Notes: generated by a model not told the origin, from the sequence alone. DNA of 64,000 nucleotides from JAUNSR01 sp036655355 (GCA_036655355.1 JAVVQG010000003.1:124001-188000), one strand, 5' to 3'; shown: positions 24,673-33,632, numbered from the stretch's first letter. Made by a program: numbers and translations.

Positions 24673-26181
24673 TTAATAATTGTTCTGAGTCAACGTATTC
24701 TGCGATGCATCGATCTCAGTCTGCGGAATCGGCAGGTATTTTTTATTCGCCGTCCAGCTGTTGGTACGGTAGCCGTAAGCATCGGGTACCAATACGGAAG
24801 CTGCTTTTCCGGTGCGAATCAGGTCCCAGTATCGTTTTCCCTCGCCCACGAATTCCAAACGACGCTCCTGAAGGATGTTTTCGAGCGATGGAGCCACCAC
24901 ATCGGTCAACCCGGCGCGATGATGTACACGGTTGAGGTAATCGGCTGCCGATCCGCTTCCCGAAGCACCGCGAACCAACAATTCGGCTGCATTGAGCAAC
25001 GTTTCTGAAAAGCGGTAGATGCGAAGGTTATTCCCGAAGTTCAGGTCGGCATCCGCAAGCTGATTGGCGTTATAACCCGTTCTTGCCATGTATTTATTGA
25101 GGAAGAAACCGGTATTTTGGTAACGTTCGGTATATTTGTGTGCCCGGCCATCGTAGATTGTTCCTTCGCGACGGATATCCCCTTCGGCATACATCTCATA
25201 CGCCTCTGCACGTACCGGTTCGAAGCCCCAGCCGTTATCGCGTTCATCGTCGCCGTCTTTCCAATCTTTCGGTGAAATCAGACGCGGCAATACGGTTCCG
25301 CCCGCAACCAAGGGAGCGCCCCACGAACGCACTGCGCCTTCATTCTTGTAATTGATCTCCCAGATTGATTCGGAACACCACTCCCCTTCGGCTTTGAAGA
25401 TCTTTTCAAAATCCTCCTCCAAGGCGTACTGACCGCTGTTGATGATCTCCTCCATGAAACCGAGCGCTTTGTTGAAGCGACTCTCATCATTCTGATACAT
25501 CACCACTTCGGCATAGAGCATGTAAGCCATCGCTTTGGTCACTCGTCCCACCTTACTACTCTCGGCCACCATCGGAAGACCACCGTTCTCGATGGCGTCT
25601 TCCAGGTCGTTCACGACAAAATCATACACCTCGTCGGCCGTATTCTGTCCGGTGATGTAAGGGAATTCCAGGTTGGTTGCGTAATAAGGAACGTTGCCCC
25701 AGAACTTCCACAGGATGTTATAATAATAGGAACGAAGTACCTGAGCCTCCGCCAAGTAGAGCGCTTTGTTCTTCTCTGAGATATTTTTCACGCCTCCCAT
25801 ATACTGCAACACGTTATTGGAGCGGTTTATTCCGGAATACGCTTCGATCCAGAGACCGGAAATCACGGCATTGGGAAGCGCCTCGTAGTTCATCATCAGG
25901 TGCCAGGGTTGGTTGTCGGTCTTATCGGAACCACCTACCCAGACGTCGTCCGCCATGATATCGGACATGACGTTCAACGGGTTGTATTCCCCCATACCCC
26001 AGTCAAACCACTGAAGCGGGTCGTATGCCGCTACCAATGCTTCGAAAATTCTGGATTCCGTGCTGTAATACTCATCCACCAACAGCTTATCGGGCGAGTC
26101 TACTTTTAAGAAATCATCTGAACAAGAGGGTGCTGAAAGAAGTGCCAGAAGGCAACCGATAGATATAATATTTTTTCTCAT
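24673..26181 (-). CDS. SusD/RagB family glycan-binding lipoprotein
   Basis: The 502 residues have a lipoprotein signal (LLALLSAPSC, Cys20) and the SusD-type start (DDFLKVDSPDKLLVDEYYST, in which each new structural repeat begins). The TPR-like helices include LRSYYYNILWKFWGNVPY; the family C-terminus is LENILQERRLEFVGEGKRYWDLIRTG, followed by NKKYLPIPQTEI. SusD proteins form a lid on the SusC pore and deliver oligosaccharides to it. The gene follows susC after 13 bp, the canonical pairing. Confidence 0.96.
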   Translation of the reverse strand: MRKNIISIGCLLALLSAPSCSDDFLKVDSPDKLLVDEYYSTESRIFEALVAAYDPLQWFDWGMGEYNPLNVMSDIMADDVWVGGSDKTDNQPWHLMMNYEALPNAVISGLWIEAYSGINRSNNVLQYMGGVKNISEKNKALYLAEAQVLRSYYYNILWKFWGNVPYYATNLEFPYITGQNTADEVYDFVVNDLEDAIENGGLPMVAESSKVGRVTKAMAYMLYAEVVMYQNDESRFNKALGFMEEIINSGQYALEEDFEKIFKAEGEWCSESIWEINYKNEGAVRSWGAPLVAGGTVLPRLISPKDWKDGDDERDNGWGFEPVRAEAYEMYAEGDIRREGTIYDGRAHKYTERYQNTGFFLNKYMARTGYNANQLADADLNFGNNLRIYRFSETLLNAAELLVRGASGSGSAADYLNRVHHRAGLTDVVAPSLENILQERRLEFVGEGKRYWDLIRTGKAASVLVPDAYGYRTNSWTANKKYLPIPQTEIDASQNTLTQNNY

Positions 26182-26194
26182 GGTCTGAATTGGG

Positions 26195-29100
26195 TTAGAA
26201 GTTGATACTTACGCCTACGGTGTAGACACGTGCCTGAGGATATACGCCTCTGTCGATTCCCAAAGAGGTACCGCCCGAAGAGATTTCCGGATCGAAACCG
26301 TCATATTTGGTGAATGTGAGCAGGTTCTCTCCTGCCAGATAGAAACGCAGGGAGTTTACGAACACCTTACGCGTCAGATTCTTCGGTAGCGTGTACCCCA
26401 CCTGAAGGTTTTTCAAACGCAGGTAGGAACCGTCTTTCACCAACAGGTCCGAAGAGCGCCAGTTCTGGTTGTCGCCGAATACGAATCGCGGAATCTCATT
26501 GGAACTGCCCTCGCCCGTCCAGCGGTTCAACATATAAGCCGGCAGGTTGGTGTAACGAACATCGGTTCTGCGGGTTGCGTCGAAAATATCGTTGCCGATG
26601 GTTCCCTGCCACATCATGCTCACATCGAATCCCTTCCAACTTGCACTCAGGTTAAGGCCGTAGGTCCAATCCGGCATCCCCTTTCCGATCTTTGTCTGGT
26701 CTTTGCTGTTGATCTCACCGTCGTTGTTCAGGTCCACGAAGCGAACATCGCCCGGAACGGCGTCAGGCATGATCATGCGACGCTCTCCGGTAACGGGGTC
26801 GATCGTCGTATAGTTGCGGATCTCCTCCATACTCTGGAAGATTCCGGCTGTCTTGTATCCGTAGAAATAAGGGAACGGCAATCCGTTCTCGGCACGGGTG
26901 ATGGTGCCGGTACCTTGGTTGGAGTCGAGGTTGGCATAGCCGGTATCGTTGCCGTAATCGATCAATTTATTCTTCAGGTAAGAGAGGTTGCCGCCCACGC
27001 GGAAGCTGAAATCATTCACATTGAAGCGGTAGCCGAGTTCGAACTCAACGCCCGAGTTCTTCATCTTACCCACGTTTCCGGTTGGTTTGGCCTCCCCTAC
27101 GTAAGAGGGAATCGGCATCGTCATCAACATGCCGTCCGTAGTCTTCTCATAATAATCGGCGGAGAATGTGAGGGCATTGTTGAGAAATCCGAAGTCAATC
27201 CCGAAGTCGCTCTGAATCGATTCCTCCCAACATACGTTCTTGTTGGCCAGTCCGCTCGGCTTGGTACCGACGACGATGTTCTCTCCGGTTCCGAAAATGT
27301 AGTTGTTGCCGGTAGAGGTGAGTGCGGAATAGACGAAGGCACCGATGCTCTCGTTACCGTTCTTACCCCATGAGTAACGAATCTTGGTGGAGGTGTACCA
27401 TTCGGGACGGGAGCTCATGAAGCTTTCGTTCGTCAGGTTCCATCCCAAAGAGAAGGATGGGAAGGTAGCGTAGTGATTGTTCGGTCCGAAATTCGAAGAT
27501 CCGTCGCGGCGAACGGTTGCCTGCAGCATGTATCGCTCGTCGTAGTTGTAACTCAGACGTGCGAAGAGCGATGCCATCGTGTGGGGAGCGAATGCACCGC
27601 CGTACACGCTCATATCGCCGTTTTCCTGCAATCCGGTGGTGAAGTTGATGTTCGCTTTCGAACCGTCTTCCTCAATCATGTCGTAATTGGCACCCCCGAT
27701 GTTACGACCGGTGGTTTTCTTAGCGGATTGTCCCAAAACAACTGAGAAATAGTGTTCGTTGATCGATTTGTCGTAGGTAAGCACATTCTCCAACTGCCAC
27801 ACCAAACCGCGACTCATCGAAGAATACACCTGTGAGCGGGTTGCTTTGTTGGTTGAAGTGAGGTAATATTTTTTGGTATAGCCGTCGTTCCCCCAAAAAG
27901 CGAGGTCGGTACCGAAGGAGCTGCGGAAACGCAAGTTATCCCAGATGTTCAGTTCGGCGTAGAAATTGGATACGAATTTGTCAGACCAACCTTTGCTACC
28001 CGGCAACGAGAGCTGTGCCAGCGGATTGGTGATCTCGTTGTACTCGGGACCCGCAATCGTGTAAAGGCGTCCCACCTCGTCGCGTACGGCAGTAAACTCC
28101 GCATTGTCCTTATAAGGAGCCAATGCGGCCTCCTCATCTTCAGCATAAACGGTGAGAATAGGTGAAAGGGCGAGCGCACTTCCCAGCGGAGAGCCGAACT
28201 CGGAGTTCACCATAACCCCTTTACTTTTGATGTGACTGTAGGAAACGTTAGCCCCCAGCGTAATCTTGTTCAGCCAGTTGCGTTCCTTGGTTGCGTCGAG
28301 CAACGTATAGACGTTGTTGGAACGAAGCGACATACGACGGTAGTTCGAGCGGTTGTAATCGCCTCCGATAATCCCGTCTTGCGAGAAGAGTCCCGCCGAA
28401 AGGTAATAGTTCATCTTCTCTGAAGCGCCGTTGAGACTCAATTGATGATTAGACATCGGCGCATTTTTGTAGAAAAGTTCCTCTTGCCAGTCGGTTCCGG
28501 CTCCGTATGAATAAGGATCGGCGTATTTGATTTGTTCGCCCGCATTGAGAGCGCCTTCATTCATCATCAACGCATATTCCGAAGCATTCAGCATCTCTTT
28601 TTTCTTCCATGGATTCTGCAACGAATAAGAGAAGTCGTAAGAAACGCTGGTCTTTCCCTGCTGTCCGTTTTTGGTTGTCACCAAGATCACTCCGTTCGCG
28701 GCACGCGCACCGTACACCGCACCCGAAGCGGCATCTTTCAACACTTCGATCGATTTGATGTCGTTTGGATTCAGGTAGTCGATACCGCCGTCGATCGGCA
28801 TTCCGTCCACAATATATAAAGGGTTGGAGTTGTTGATGGTTCCCACTCCGCGAACTCGTACACGAGCCGCTTCGCCGGGCTGACCGGAGGAAGAGGTCAC
28901 CGTAACACCGGCAGCAAGTCCCTTCAGGGCGTTATCGATGCGAACCGGAGCCACGTTTTCGAGGTCTTCGGAGGTAACGCGTGCGATGGCTGCGGTAACG
29001 ACGCTTTTCTTTTGGGTTCCGTAACCGATCACCACCACCTCTTCGAGCGCTTCACTGTCATCTTGTAATACGATACGCAGGGGATTGGTATTCTTTGCAG

Positions 29101-29344
29101 TCACTTCCACCTCTTTATATCCGATATAAGAGATGGCAAGCACGGAGTTCTGCGGAGCAGAGAGCTTAAAGGCACCATCGATATTGGTAACCGTCCCGTT
29201 GGTGGTTCCTTTTACTACGATGTTCACTCCCGGTAACGGTTCGTTATCCGATCCGGAAATCACGATCCCGCTTATCTCAATATTTTGAGATATGGCCGCG
29301 AGTGACGTGCATAGCCAGAATAGCAATGTGAATAGGTTCTTCAT
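26195..29344 (-). CDS. SusC/RagA family TonB-dependent outer-membrane transporter
   Basis: The 1049 residues comprise a signal peptide (MKNLFTLLFWLCTSLAAISQ), a carboxypeptidase-regulatory-like domain (ISGIVISGSDNEPLPGVNIVVKG... ISYIGYKEVEV, about 23-95), a plug domain (VTAAIARVTSEDLENV ... GTINNSNPLYIVDGMPIDGG, SIEVLKDAASGAVYGARAANGVILVTTK) and a 22-strand barrel ending in VYTVGVSINF. It imports oligosaccharides through the outer membrane using TonB energy, with the adjacent SusD as lid. It is the first gene of the five-gene glycan operon and is preceded by a 546-bp spacer with repeats. Confidence 0.97.
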   Translation of the reverse strand: MKNLFTLLFWLCTSLAAISQNIEISGIVISGSDNEPLPGVNIVVKGTTNGTVTNIDGAFKLSAPQNSVLAISYIGYKEVEVTAKNTNPLRIVLQDDSEALEEVVVIGYGTQKKSVVTAAIARVTSEDLENVAPVRIDNALKGLAAGVTVTSSSGQPGEAARVRVRGVGTINNSNPLYIVDGMPIDGGIDYLNPNDIKSIEVLKDAASGAVYGARAANGVILVTTKNGQQGKTSVSYDFSYSLQNPWKKKEMLNASEYALMMNEGALNAGEQIKYADPYSYGAGTDWQEELFYKNAPMSNHQLSLNGASEKMNYYLSAGLFSQDGIIGGDYNRSNYRRMSLRSNNVYTLLDATKERNWLNKITLGANVSYSHIKSKGVMVNSEFGSPLGSALALSPILTVYAEDEEAALAPYKDNAEFTAVRDEVGRLYTIAGPEYNEITNPLAQLSLPGSKGWSDKFVSNFYAELNIWDNLRFRSSFGTDLAFWGNDGYTKKYYLTSTNKATRSQVYSSMSRGLVWQLENVLTYDKSINEHYFSVVLGQSAKKTTGRNIGGANYDMIEEDGSKANINFTTGLQENGDMSVYGGAFAPHTMASLFARLSYNYDERYMLQATVRRDGSSNFGPNNHYATFPSFSLGWNLTNESFMSSRPEWYTSTKIRYSWGKNGNESIGAFVYSALTSTGNNYIFGTGENIVVGTKPSGLANKNVCWEESIQSDFGIDFGFLNNALTFSADYYEKTTDGMLMTMPIPSYVGEAKPTGNVGKMKNSGVEFELGYRFNVNDFSFRVGGNLSYLKNKLIDYGNDTGYANLDSNQGTGTITRAENGLPFPYFYGYKTAGIFQSMEEIRNYTTIDPVTGERRMIMPDAVPGDVRFVDLNNDGEINSKDQTKIGKGMPDWTYGLNLSASWKGFDVSMMWQGTIGNDIFDATRRTDVRYTNLPAYMLNRWTGEGSSNEIPRFVFGDNQNWRSSDLLVKDGSYLRLKNLQVGYTLPKNLTRKVFVNSLRFYLAGENLLTFTKYDGFDPEISSGGTSLGIDRGVYPQARVYTVGVSINF

Positions 29345-29394
29345 AAATTAGTATTAAATTAAGATTAGTGTTTCTAAGGTGTGTTCTCACCTTG

Positions 29395-29402
29395 CAAACA
29401 TA
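29395..29402 (-). promoter_or_regulatory. -7 promoter box of the susC operon
   Basis: The minus strand reads TATGTTTG, an exact TAnnTTTG match, 51 bp before the susC ATG. The -33 region is poor, as expected for an activator-dependent promoter (inference). Confidence 0.6.
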
Positions 29403-29640
29403 AGGTATCCGAACTTAAATGAGGGAGTTAGCAACTATACACGGATACATCAACTTAAAAAATTAAATACGTCAACAATACGTTGAATTTATATATATCT
29501 TTATATTTCAATAGATTACAAAATGACGTATTTCGTCAATAAATAAAATTTAATGGTCAGAAGGAATAAATTAAGGATTTGCATGAACGGAAGAGGTTAT
29601 CTAAAATTCACACCTTGCACCCCTTTCTGATACAATTTCA

Positions 29641-29720
29641 AAGCGCTGTATACGACTCAAAAGCATTGTATATAATACCGAAGCACATTATACCAACACA
29701 AAGCACTGTATATCAAATAG
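29641..29720. repeat. four direct repeats with exact 20-bp period
   Basis: Units begin at 29641, 29661, 29681 and 29701. Their first 12 bases are AAGCGCTGTATA, AAGCATTGTATA, AAGCACATTATA and AAGCACTGTATA; the last 8 bases of each unit vary. A degenerate match (TCTGATACA) lies one unit further at about 29626. The two-helical-turn spacing puts all copies on nearly the same DNA face, as for operators of an oligomeric regulator. The array lies about 300 bp upstream of susC. Confidence 0.75.
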
Positions 29721-29746
29721 CTAAAACAACTATTGAATCGCCACCC

Positions 29747-29822
29747 CTTTGGTTCGGTCGAAGCAAGGCCTTGCTTCGGGCGCGCCACCGCCTTGCTTCG
29801 ACCGAACCAAGGCGGTGGCGCG
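29747..29822. repeat. interlocking perfect inverted repeats (GC-rich palindromic element)
   Basis: Three dyads overlap. One is a 21-bp perfect inverted repeat pairing 29749-29769 with 29790-29810. The second is a 20-bp uninterrupted palindrome at 29759-29778. The third is a 15-bp perfect inverted repeat pairing 29781-29795 with 29808-29822 around a 12-nt loop. They cannot all form at once. The block is much more GC-rich than its surroundings, has no T-run on either side, and looks like a palindromic mobile-type repeat or a conformational switch. Confidence 0.85.
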
Positions 29823-29890
29823 AGGTCTAAAGTGTTTCTCTTAAAGAAAATATAGGATTGCTGTACGATTCTCTCGGCATTCGGAAAATC

Positions 29891-32740
29891 TTAAATGTCG
29901 TTGTTGAGGTAGTCGATCAGACTCTGTTCACGCTCCAGGGAGAGTTTCTTGCGTAGACGGTAACGAATGGTTTCAACCCCGCGCACCGAGATATTCAATA
30001 AAGGAGCGATCTCTTTCGAGGCAAGGTTCATCTTCAGGTAGGCACACATCATCCGTTCGTTTTGCGTAAGCGAGGGATGTTTTTCGCCCAGCCGCTTGGT
30101 GAAATTGTTGTGGACGATATCGAATTGCTCTTCAATCCTTTTCAACACTTCGTCCGACTGGATATTATCGTCAATGTTGGAGTTTACGACCATCAGCATC
30201 TGGCGTGCCTCGCGTGAACGGTCGTTTTTGAGTACCCCGATCACTTTCTGCAACTCCTGACGGATGTCTGTAAGTGCTTCGTTCTTACGGGCGAAATTAA
30301 TCATCAGATTGGCCATCTCCTGACTCTTGTAATGCAGTTCATGTTCCAGTTTCTCTTTCTCCAAGGCGATAATCTGCTGCTCTTTCCGCTCGTTCTCCTG
30401 CTCATACGCCTGCTCTTTGGCAATCAGTTCGCGGTTCTTCTGCTCCGCGATCTCCGCCTGTTTCTTCTGAACGCGACGATCGTCCCACCAATACACAAAC
30501 CATCCGAGTAGCAAAAGGAGTATTCCGTAAAGGATGTAAGCCGTCACGGAGCGATACCACGGCGCCTCGATCCGAAACCGGAAGCGCTCTTCGCCGATCG
30601 TACCGTCCGTATCGATCGAGCGTACAAAAAAAGTGTAATCGCCTTCACTCAGGTTGTTATACTCTTTGGTCTGCGAGAACGTGAAATCCGACCACCTTTC
30701 GTTGCCCGACAAACGGTATTGGTATTTCCGCTGATCGCGCCACGAACCGTATTCAAAGCGTAAATTGGCCCCTTTATAGGGAAGTACGGGGGTAAATTCT
30801 TTTTGGAGGTAGTTATTTGAATAGAGCAGAGAATCTTTCGAACCGATCAGGAATACCTTATTGATCAATCGCTCTCCGGGGGAGAGATCGGGTTGTACGC
30901 CGGGCTCGAGGTGGAGCAGGGCGAATCCGTAATCGTTGGGAATGATAATGAGTGAATCGGCGATCGGAACGAGCGTTTCGAGCGTACGTACCGGTTCTAC
31001 AAATTTGTTCCGGAAAGGAAACGTACGCGAGGAGTTTTCGCCGATAAGTGTAATCTCCTGCGAAGACAAAGCCATGAGGGAACCGTGTCCGTGCTCGATC
31101 ACACGCACTACGGAGGAGTTGTTATTCAGACGGCGGTTCATCGCTTCATCGGGTACCATCCGATCTTTTTCGGCATCGTAGCGAAAAATTCCTTCCGGGG
31201 TAGTGAAGCAAATGCGATCGTCGATCTTGTTGACGAAGACTTCGTTATTGGAGGGGAGTCCGGATTCCGTTCCGAAAAAACGAATCTCACGGGCTTTAAG
31301 TCCCTGTACATCGAGTGTGATCCGTTCTACTCCGCGCGAGCTGTTGTGAAGCCAAAACGTCGTGTCATCGGCCTGTTCAAGGTTATACATCGCATCGCTG
31401 ATGTTTTCTATTTTCCCGGAGAGTGTCCATTTTCCCTCCGTTTTCTCCAATAGATACGCCTCGGAATAGGTACCTACCAGCAATTTCCCGGGGTGGCCCA
31501 TCGGTTCGATCAGCGACCATGCCCCCGAGATATCGGCAATTTTTTCAAGACGCTCCTCTGCCAACAGGAATAAACCGCGGTCATGCAGGCAAAATACGTC
31601 CCCGCCTACCCGTTTAAGTCCCCACACCTGTCCCCCGGAATTGGGTACGCTGCGGATCGGAATCTGATCTTCATTAATCTTTACGGGGTAATCCGTCACG
31701 AAGAGTCCCCGGTTAGTCCCCAAATACAGTTTATCGTCGGCTAGAATGGCCGAATAGCCGGTTCCGTACGATTTCATCCGACTATAGAGGTTTGTCATGG
31801 GGTAATCGAGCAGGATGTAATCGATTCCGTTATCCAGACCGGCCCACAGATTTCCCTTGCGGTCAAATCCGAGCGATAGAACCGTATTGTTCTGCAATCC
31901 GTTATTTTCGTTGAAATAACGCACCGATCCGTCAGACAGGTCGATCAACACGACCCCTTTCTGAATGGTTCCTACGGCGATCTTTTCGTCCGATATCTCC
32001 ACACAGAACGCTTCATTCTTCTGCATGAACCGATCCGCTGCGGTAGGCAACGGTTCACACGAAGTGTAATCGTAATAGAAGAATCCGTCGTAAGCCGTGA
32101 CCACGATCAACCCCTCCCGGTAAGGCAGAATACCGCGTATCCGCTTTCCCTCCAGCTTTTCCATCCCTTTGGGGGCGAGCAGCGTATTCCCCACCAGCAT
32201 GAAAACCCCTTTGTCCGTTCCGATGTACAGTGAGCCGTTGACGACGTTCGAACAGTCGATTTTCCGTTCGGACACGATTGTGGTAAAGTTGTTGTTGATT
32301 CGCTTCAGGATCCGTCCGTCGGCACAGAAGTAGAGTACGTTGTCAATCTCATGGATTTTCCACACATTTCCGAGTTGGAGCGCATCGGGAAACGAGTCGG
32401 AGAGACAGATGTATTCCATCGTCCCGCGCTCACTCACGGAGAGGTAGCCGAACTCGTTGATTCCGCTGATGTAGAGTTTGTCTCCGGATTGATGGACGGA
32501 ACGAGCCTCCGTTCCATTTTTCATGGGGAAGCGCAGCCACTCTTTCCCGTCGAACTGCAATATGCCGTTGCGGTTGGCGAAATAGGTCCAGTGATCGTCA
32601 TACGAATAGACGCACCAGGTTTGGGAGCCATTTCCAAACTCCTCCCGATTGTAGTTGGTGATAAAGCTATTCCATTGGGCATAGCTCCGCAAATGGAACG
32701 TGATGAATAGAAAAAATAGCAGCAGTGCCCTATTATTCAT
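29891..32740 (-). CDS. membrane-spanning PUL regulator: periplasmic propeller, Y_Y_Y domain, LuxR-type HTH
   Basis: The 949 residues begin with a signal peptide (to about residue 21). A two-component-regulator-type beta-propeller runs to about 620 (blades such as LGFDRKGNLWAGLDNGIDYI). A Y_Y_Y domain follows at about 664-725 (YQYRLSG, GDYTFFVRSIDTDG). One transmembrane helix lies at about 735-753, then a coiled coil at 755-805. The C-terminal HTH spans about 888-945 (NERMMCAYLKMNLASKEIAPLL, GVETIRYRLRKKL). There is no histidine kinase or receiver domain, so it differs from hybrid two-component PUL sensors. It is a one-piece sensor and DNA-binding protein, in the manner of SusR-like regulators. 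It probably senses glycan fragments in the periplasm and activates the susC operon next to it. Confidence 0.88.
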   Translation of the reverse strand: MNNRALLLFFLFITFHLRSYAQWNSFITNYNREEFGNGSQTWCVYSYDDHWTYFANRNGILQFDGKEWLRFPMKNGTEARSVHQSGDKLYISGINEFGYLSVSERGTMEYICLSDSFPDALQLGNVWKIHEIDNVLYFCADGRILKRINNNFTTIVSERKIDCSNVVNGSLYIGTDKGVFMLVGNTLLAPKGMEKLEGKRIRGILPYREGLIVVTAYDGFFYYDYTSCEPLPTAADRFMQKNEAFCVEISDEKIAVGTIQKGVVLIDLSDGSVRYFNENNGLQNNTVLSLGFDRKGNLWAGLDNGIDYILLDYPMTNLYSRMKSYGTGYSAILADDKLYLGTNRGLFVTDYPVKINEDQIPIRSVPNSGGQVWGLKRVGGDVFCLHDRGLFLLAEERLEKIADISGAWSLIEPMGHPGKLLVGTYSEAYLLEKTEGKWTLSGKIENISDAMYNLEQADDTTFWLHNSSRGVERITLDVQGLKAREIRFFGTESGLPSNNEVFVNKIDDRICFTTPEGIFRYDAEKDRMVPDEAMNRRLNNNSSVVRVIEHGHGSLMALSSQEITLIGENSSRTFPFRNKFVEPVRTLETLVPIADSLIIIPNDYGFALLHLEPGVQPDLSPGERLINKVFLIGSKDSLLYSNNYLQKEFTPVLPYKGANLRFEYGSWRDQRKYQYRLSGNERWSDFTFSQTKEYNNLSEGDYTFFVRSIDTDGTIGEERFRFRIEAPWYRSVTAYILYGILLLLLGWFVYWWDDRRVQKKQAEIAEQKNRELIAKEQAYEQENERKEQQIIALEKEKLEHELHYKSQEMANLMINFARKNEALTDIRQELQKVIGVLKNDRSREARQMLMVVNSNIDDNIQSDEVLKRIEEQFDIVHNNFTKRLGEKHPSLTQNERMMCAYLKMNLASKEIAPLLNISVRGVETIRYRLRKKLSLEREQSLIDYLNNDI

Positions 32741-32792
32741 TTTGTATCAGATTGATCGGTAAATCTTGTAATGTGTTCTTCTCAAGGTGTTC

Positions 32793-32800
32793 CAAAAGTA
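32793..32800 (-). promoter_or_regulatory. -7 promoter box of the PUL regulator
   Basis: The minus strand reads TACTTTTG, an exact TAnnTTTG match, 53 bp before the regulator ATG, so the regulator has its own promoter separate from the susC operon. Confidence 0.55.
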
Positions 32801-32857
32801 GGAATCCTGAATGAAAGATACAATAAGAACCGATCAATTAGAACGAATAAGTGAGAA

Positions 32858-33370
32858 TTAACCGATGAACCGCTCTACACCGGCACGAATCGATTTCAAT
32901 CCGAACTCTTCGGGACGAATCTGATCGAGAGGCATCCAGAAAAGATCCGCTACATCGTCCATCGCCCGAATGTGGGTGGTATCATTTACCTGACACAGGT
33001 AGAAAAGGTCAAGCGTGTGAATGTCCATTCCCGAATATGGATAGATATTGGGAAGAGAAAACAGGTATTCCAGTTCATCTACGCGTAACCCGGTTTCCTC
33101 AAGCACCTCGCGTGCCACAGCTTCCTCTCCCGTTTCAAAGGAATCCACGAAACCACCGGGCAGATCCAACGTACCTTTCGCCGGCTCTTTCGCTCTTCGC
33201 GCTACCAGCAGTTCGCCCGCTTCGTTCCGAATAAAAGCCACGGTAGCCGCACGAGGATTAAAATAGTAGGTGAAACCACACGCTGTGCACTTTTTCGAAA
33301 GGGCGTTATGCTCTTCAAAATGGCGAGAACCGCAAGCCGGACAAAATTTGAATTTCTCTAATGGATGCAT
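32858..33370 (-). CDS. NUDIX hydrolase with N-terminal zinc ribbon
   Basis: The 170 residues carry a four-cysteine zinc ribbon (Cys10, Cys13, Cys28, Cys31) like that of NudC-type proteins. A complete Nudix box follows, running from Gly73 to Leu95 with Glu79 and REVLEETGL at 87-95. Such enzymes hydrolyse nucleoside diphosphates linked to another group; with only a short ribbon and no NudC-type C-terminal signature, the substrate (NADH, nucleotide sugar or other) cannot be named. Monocistronic, with a -7 box 41 bp upstream. Confidence 0.88.
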   Translation of the reverse strand: MHPLEKFKFCPACGSRHFEEHNALSKKCTACGFTYYFNPRAATVAFIRNEAGELLVARRAKEPAKGTLDLPGGFVDSFETGEEAVAREVLEETGLRVDELEYLFSLPNIYPYSGMDIHTLDLFYLCQVNDTTHIRAMDDVADLFWMPLDQIRPEEFGLKSIRAGVERFIG

Positions 33371-33410
33371 CTTGGAATCGTTTTAATAAGGGTATAACAA
33401 TTGGAAGCGA

Positions 33411-33418
33411 CAAAAGTA
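33411..33418 (-). promoter_or_regulatory. -7 promoter box of the NUDIX gene
   Basis: The minus strand reads TACTTTTG, an exact TAnnTTTG match, 41 bp before the start codon. Confidence 0.55.
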
Positions 33419-33494
33419 AAGAATGAATCGTTTTCTTTTTATGTCGTACATGCATCTTTTTCAGCTATACGCTGCTTTTGGAGGGTATAAAAAC

Positions 33495-33528
33495 AAAAAA
33501 GCGCGGAAGAAACTTCCACGCTTTTTTT
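33495..33528 (-). terminator. terminator of tRNA-Gln
   Basis: On the minus strand, AGCGTGGAAG, a TTT loop and CTTCCGCGCT (one mismatch) are followed by TTTTTTGTTTTT. It starts 4 bases past the tRNA 3' end. Confidence 0.88.
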
Positions 33529-33531
33529 ATG

Positions 33532-33602
33532 TTGTCTCACAAAGATTCGAACTTTGACAGGCAGAACCAAAAACTGCAGTGCTACCATTACACCATGAGA
33601 CA
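33532..33602 (-). tRNA. tRNA-Gln (anticodon UUG)
   Basis: The 71-nt minus-strand sequence folds as a cloverleaf. The acceptor pairs TGTCTCA with TGAGACA, with discriminator A. The D-arm is GTG-TAATGGTAG-CAC. The anticodon arm is GCAG(T)-TTTTGGT-(T)CTGC with TTG at the anticodon position, and one T-T mismatch at the loop edge. The T-arm is CAAAG-TTCGAAT-CTTTG. CCA is not encoded. A -7 box lies at 33633-33640 and a terminator follows directly, so it is a single-gene unit. Confidence 0.95.
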
Positions 33603-33632
33603 ATCCTATTGCCTTATTTTTCAAAGGCGATG

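Larger units (their letters stand above)
29345..29890. other. regulatory spacer between PUL regulator and susC
   Basis: This 546-bp spacer contains, from susC outward: a -7 box (29395-29402), roughly 230 bp of A/T-rich sequence, four phased 20-bp repeats (29641-29720) and a GC-rich cluster of overlapping dyads (29747-29822), then about 70 bp to the regulator stop. An 83-codon plus-strand open frame across the repeats is not supported as a gene. Confidence 0.6.

Noticed and set aside
29579..29830. 83-codon plus-strand frame over the 20-bp repeats and dyads
   Set aside because: Its protein simply reads through the repeats and palindromes; it has no family resemblance, and the frame depends on non-coding repeat structure.
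33532..33602. tRNA-Gln as an integration site for a mobile element
   Set aside because: No integrase, no duplicated tRNA 3' end nearby and the surrounding genes are ordinary core genes.
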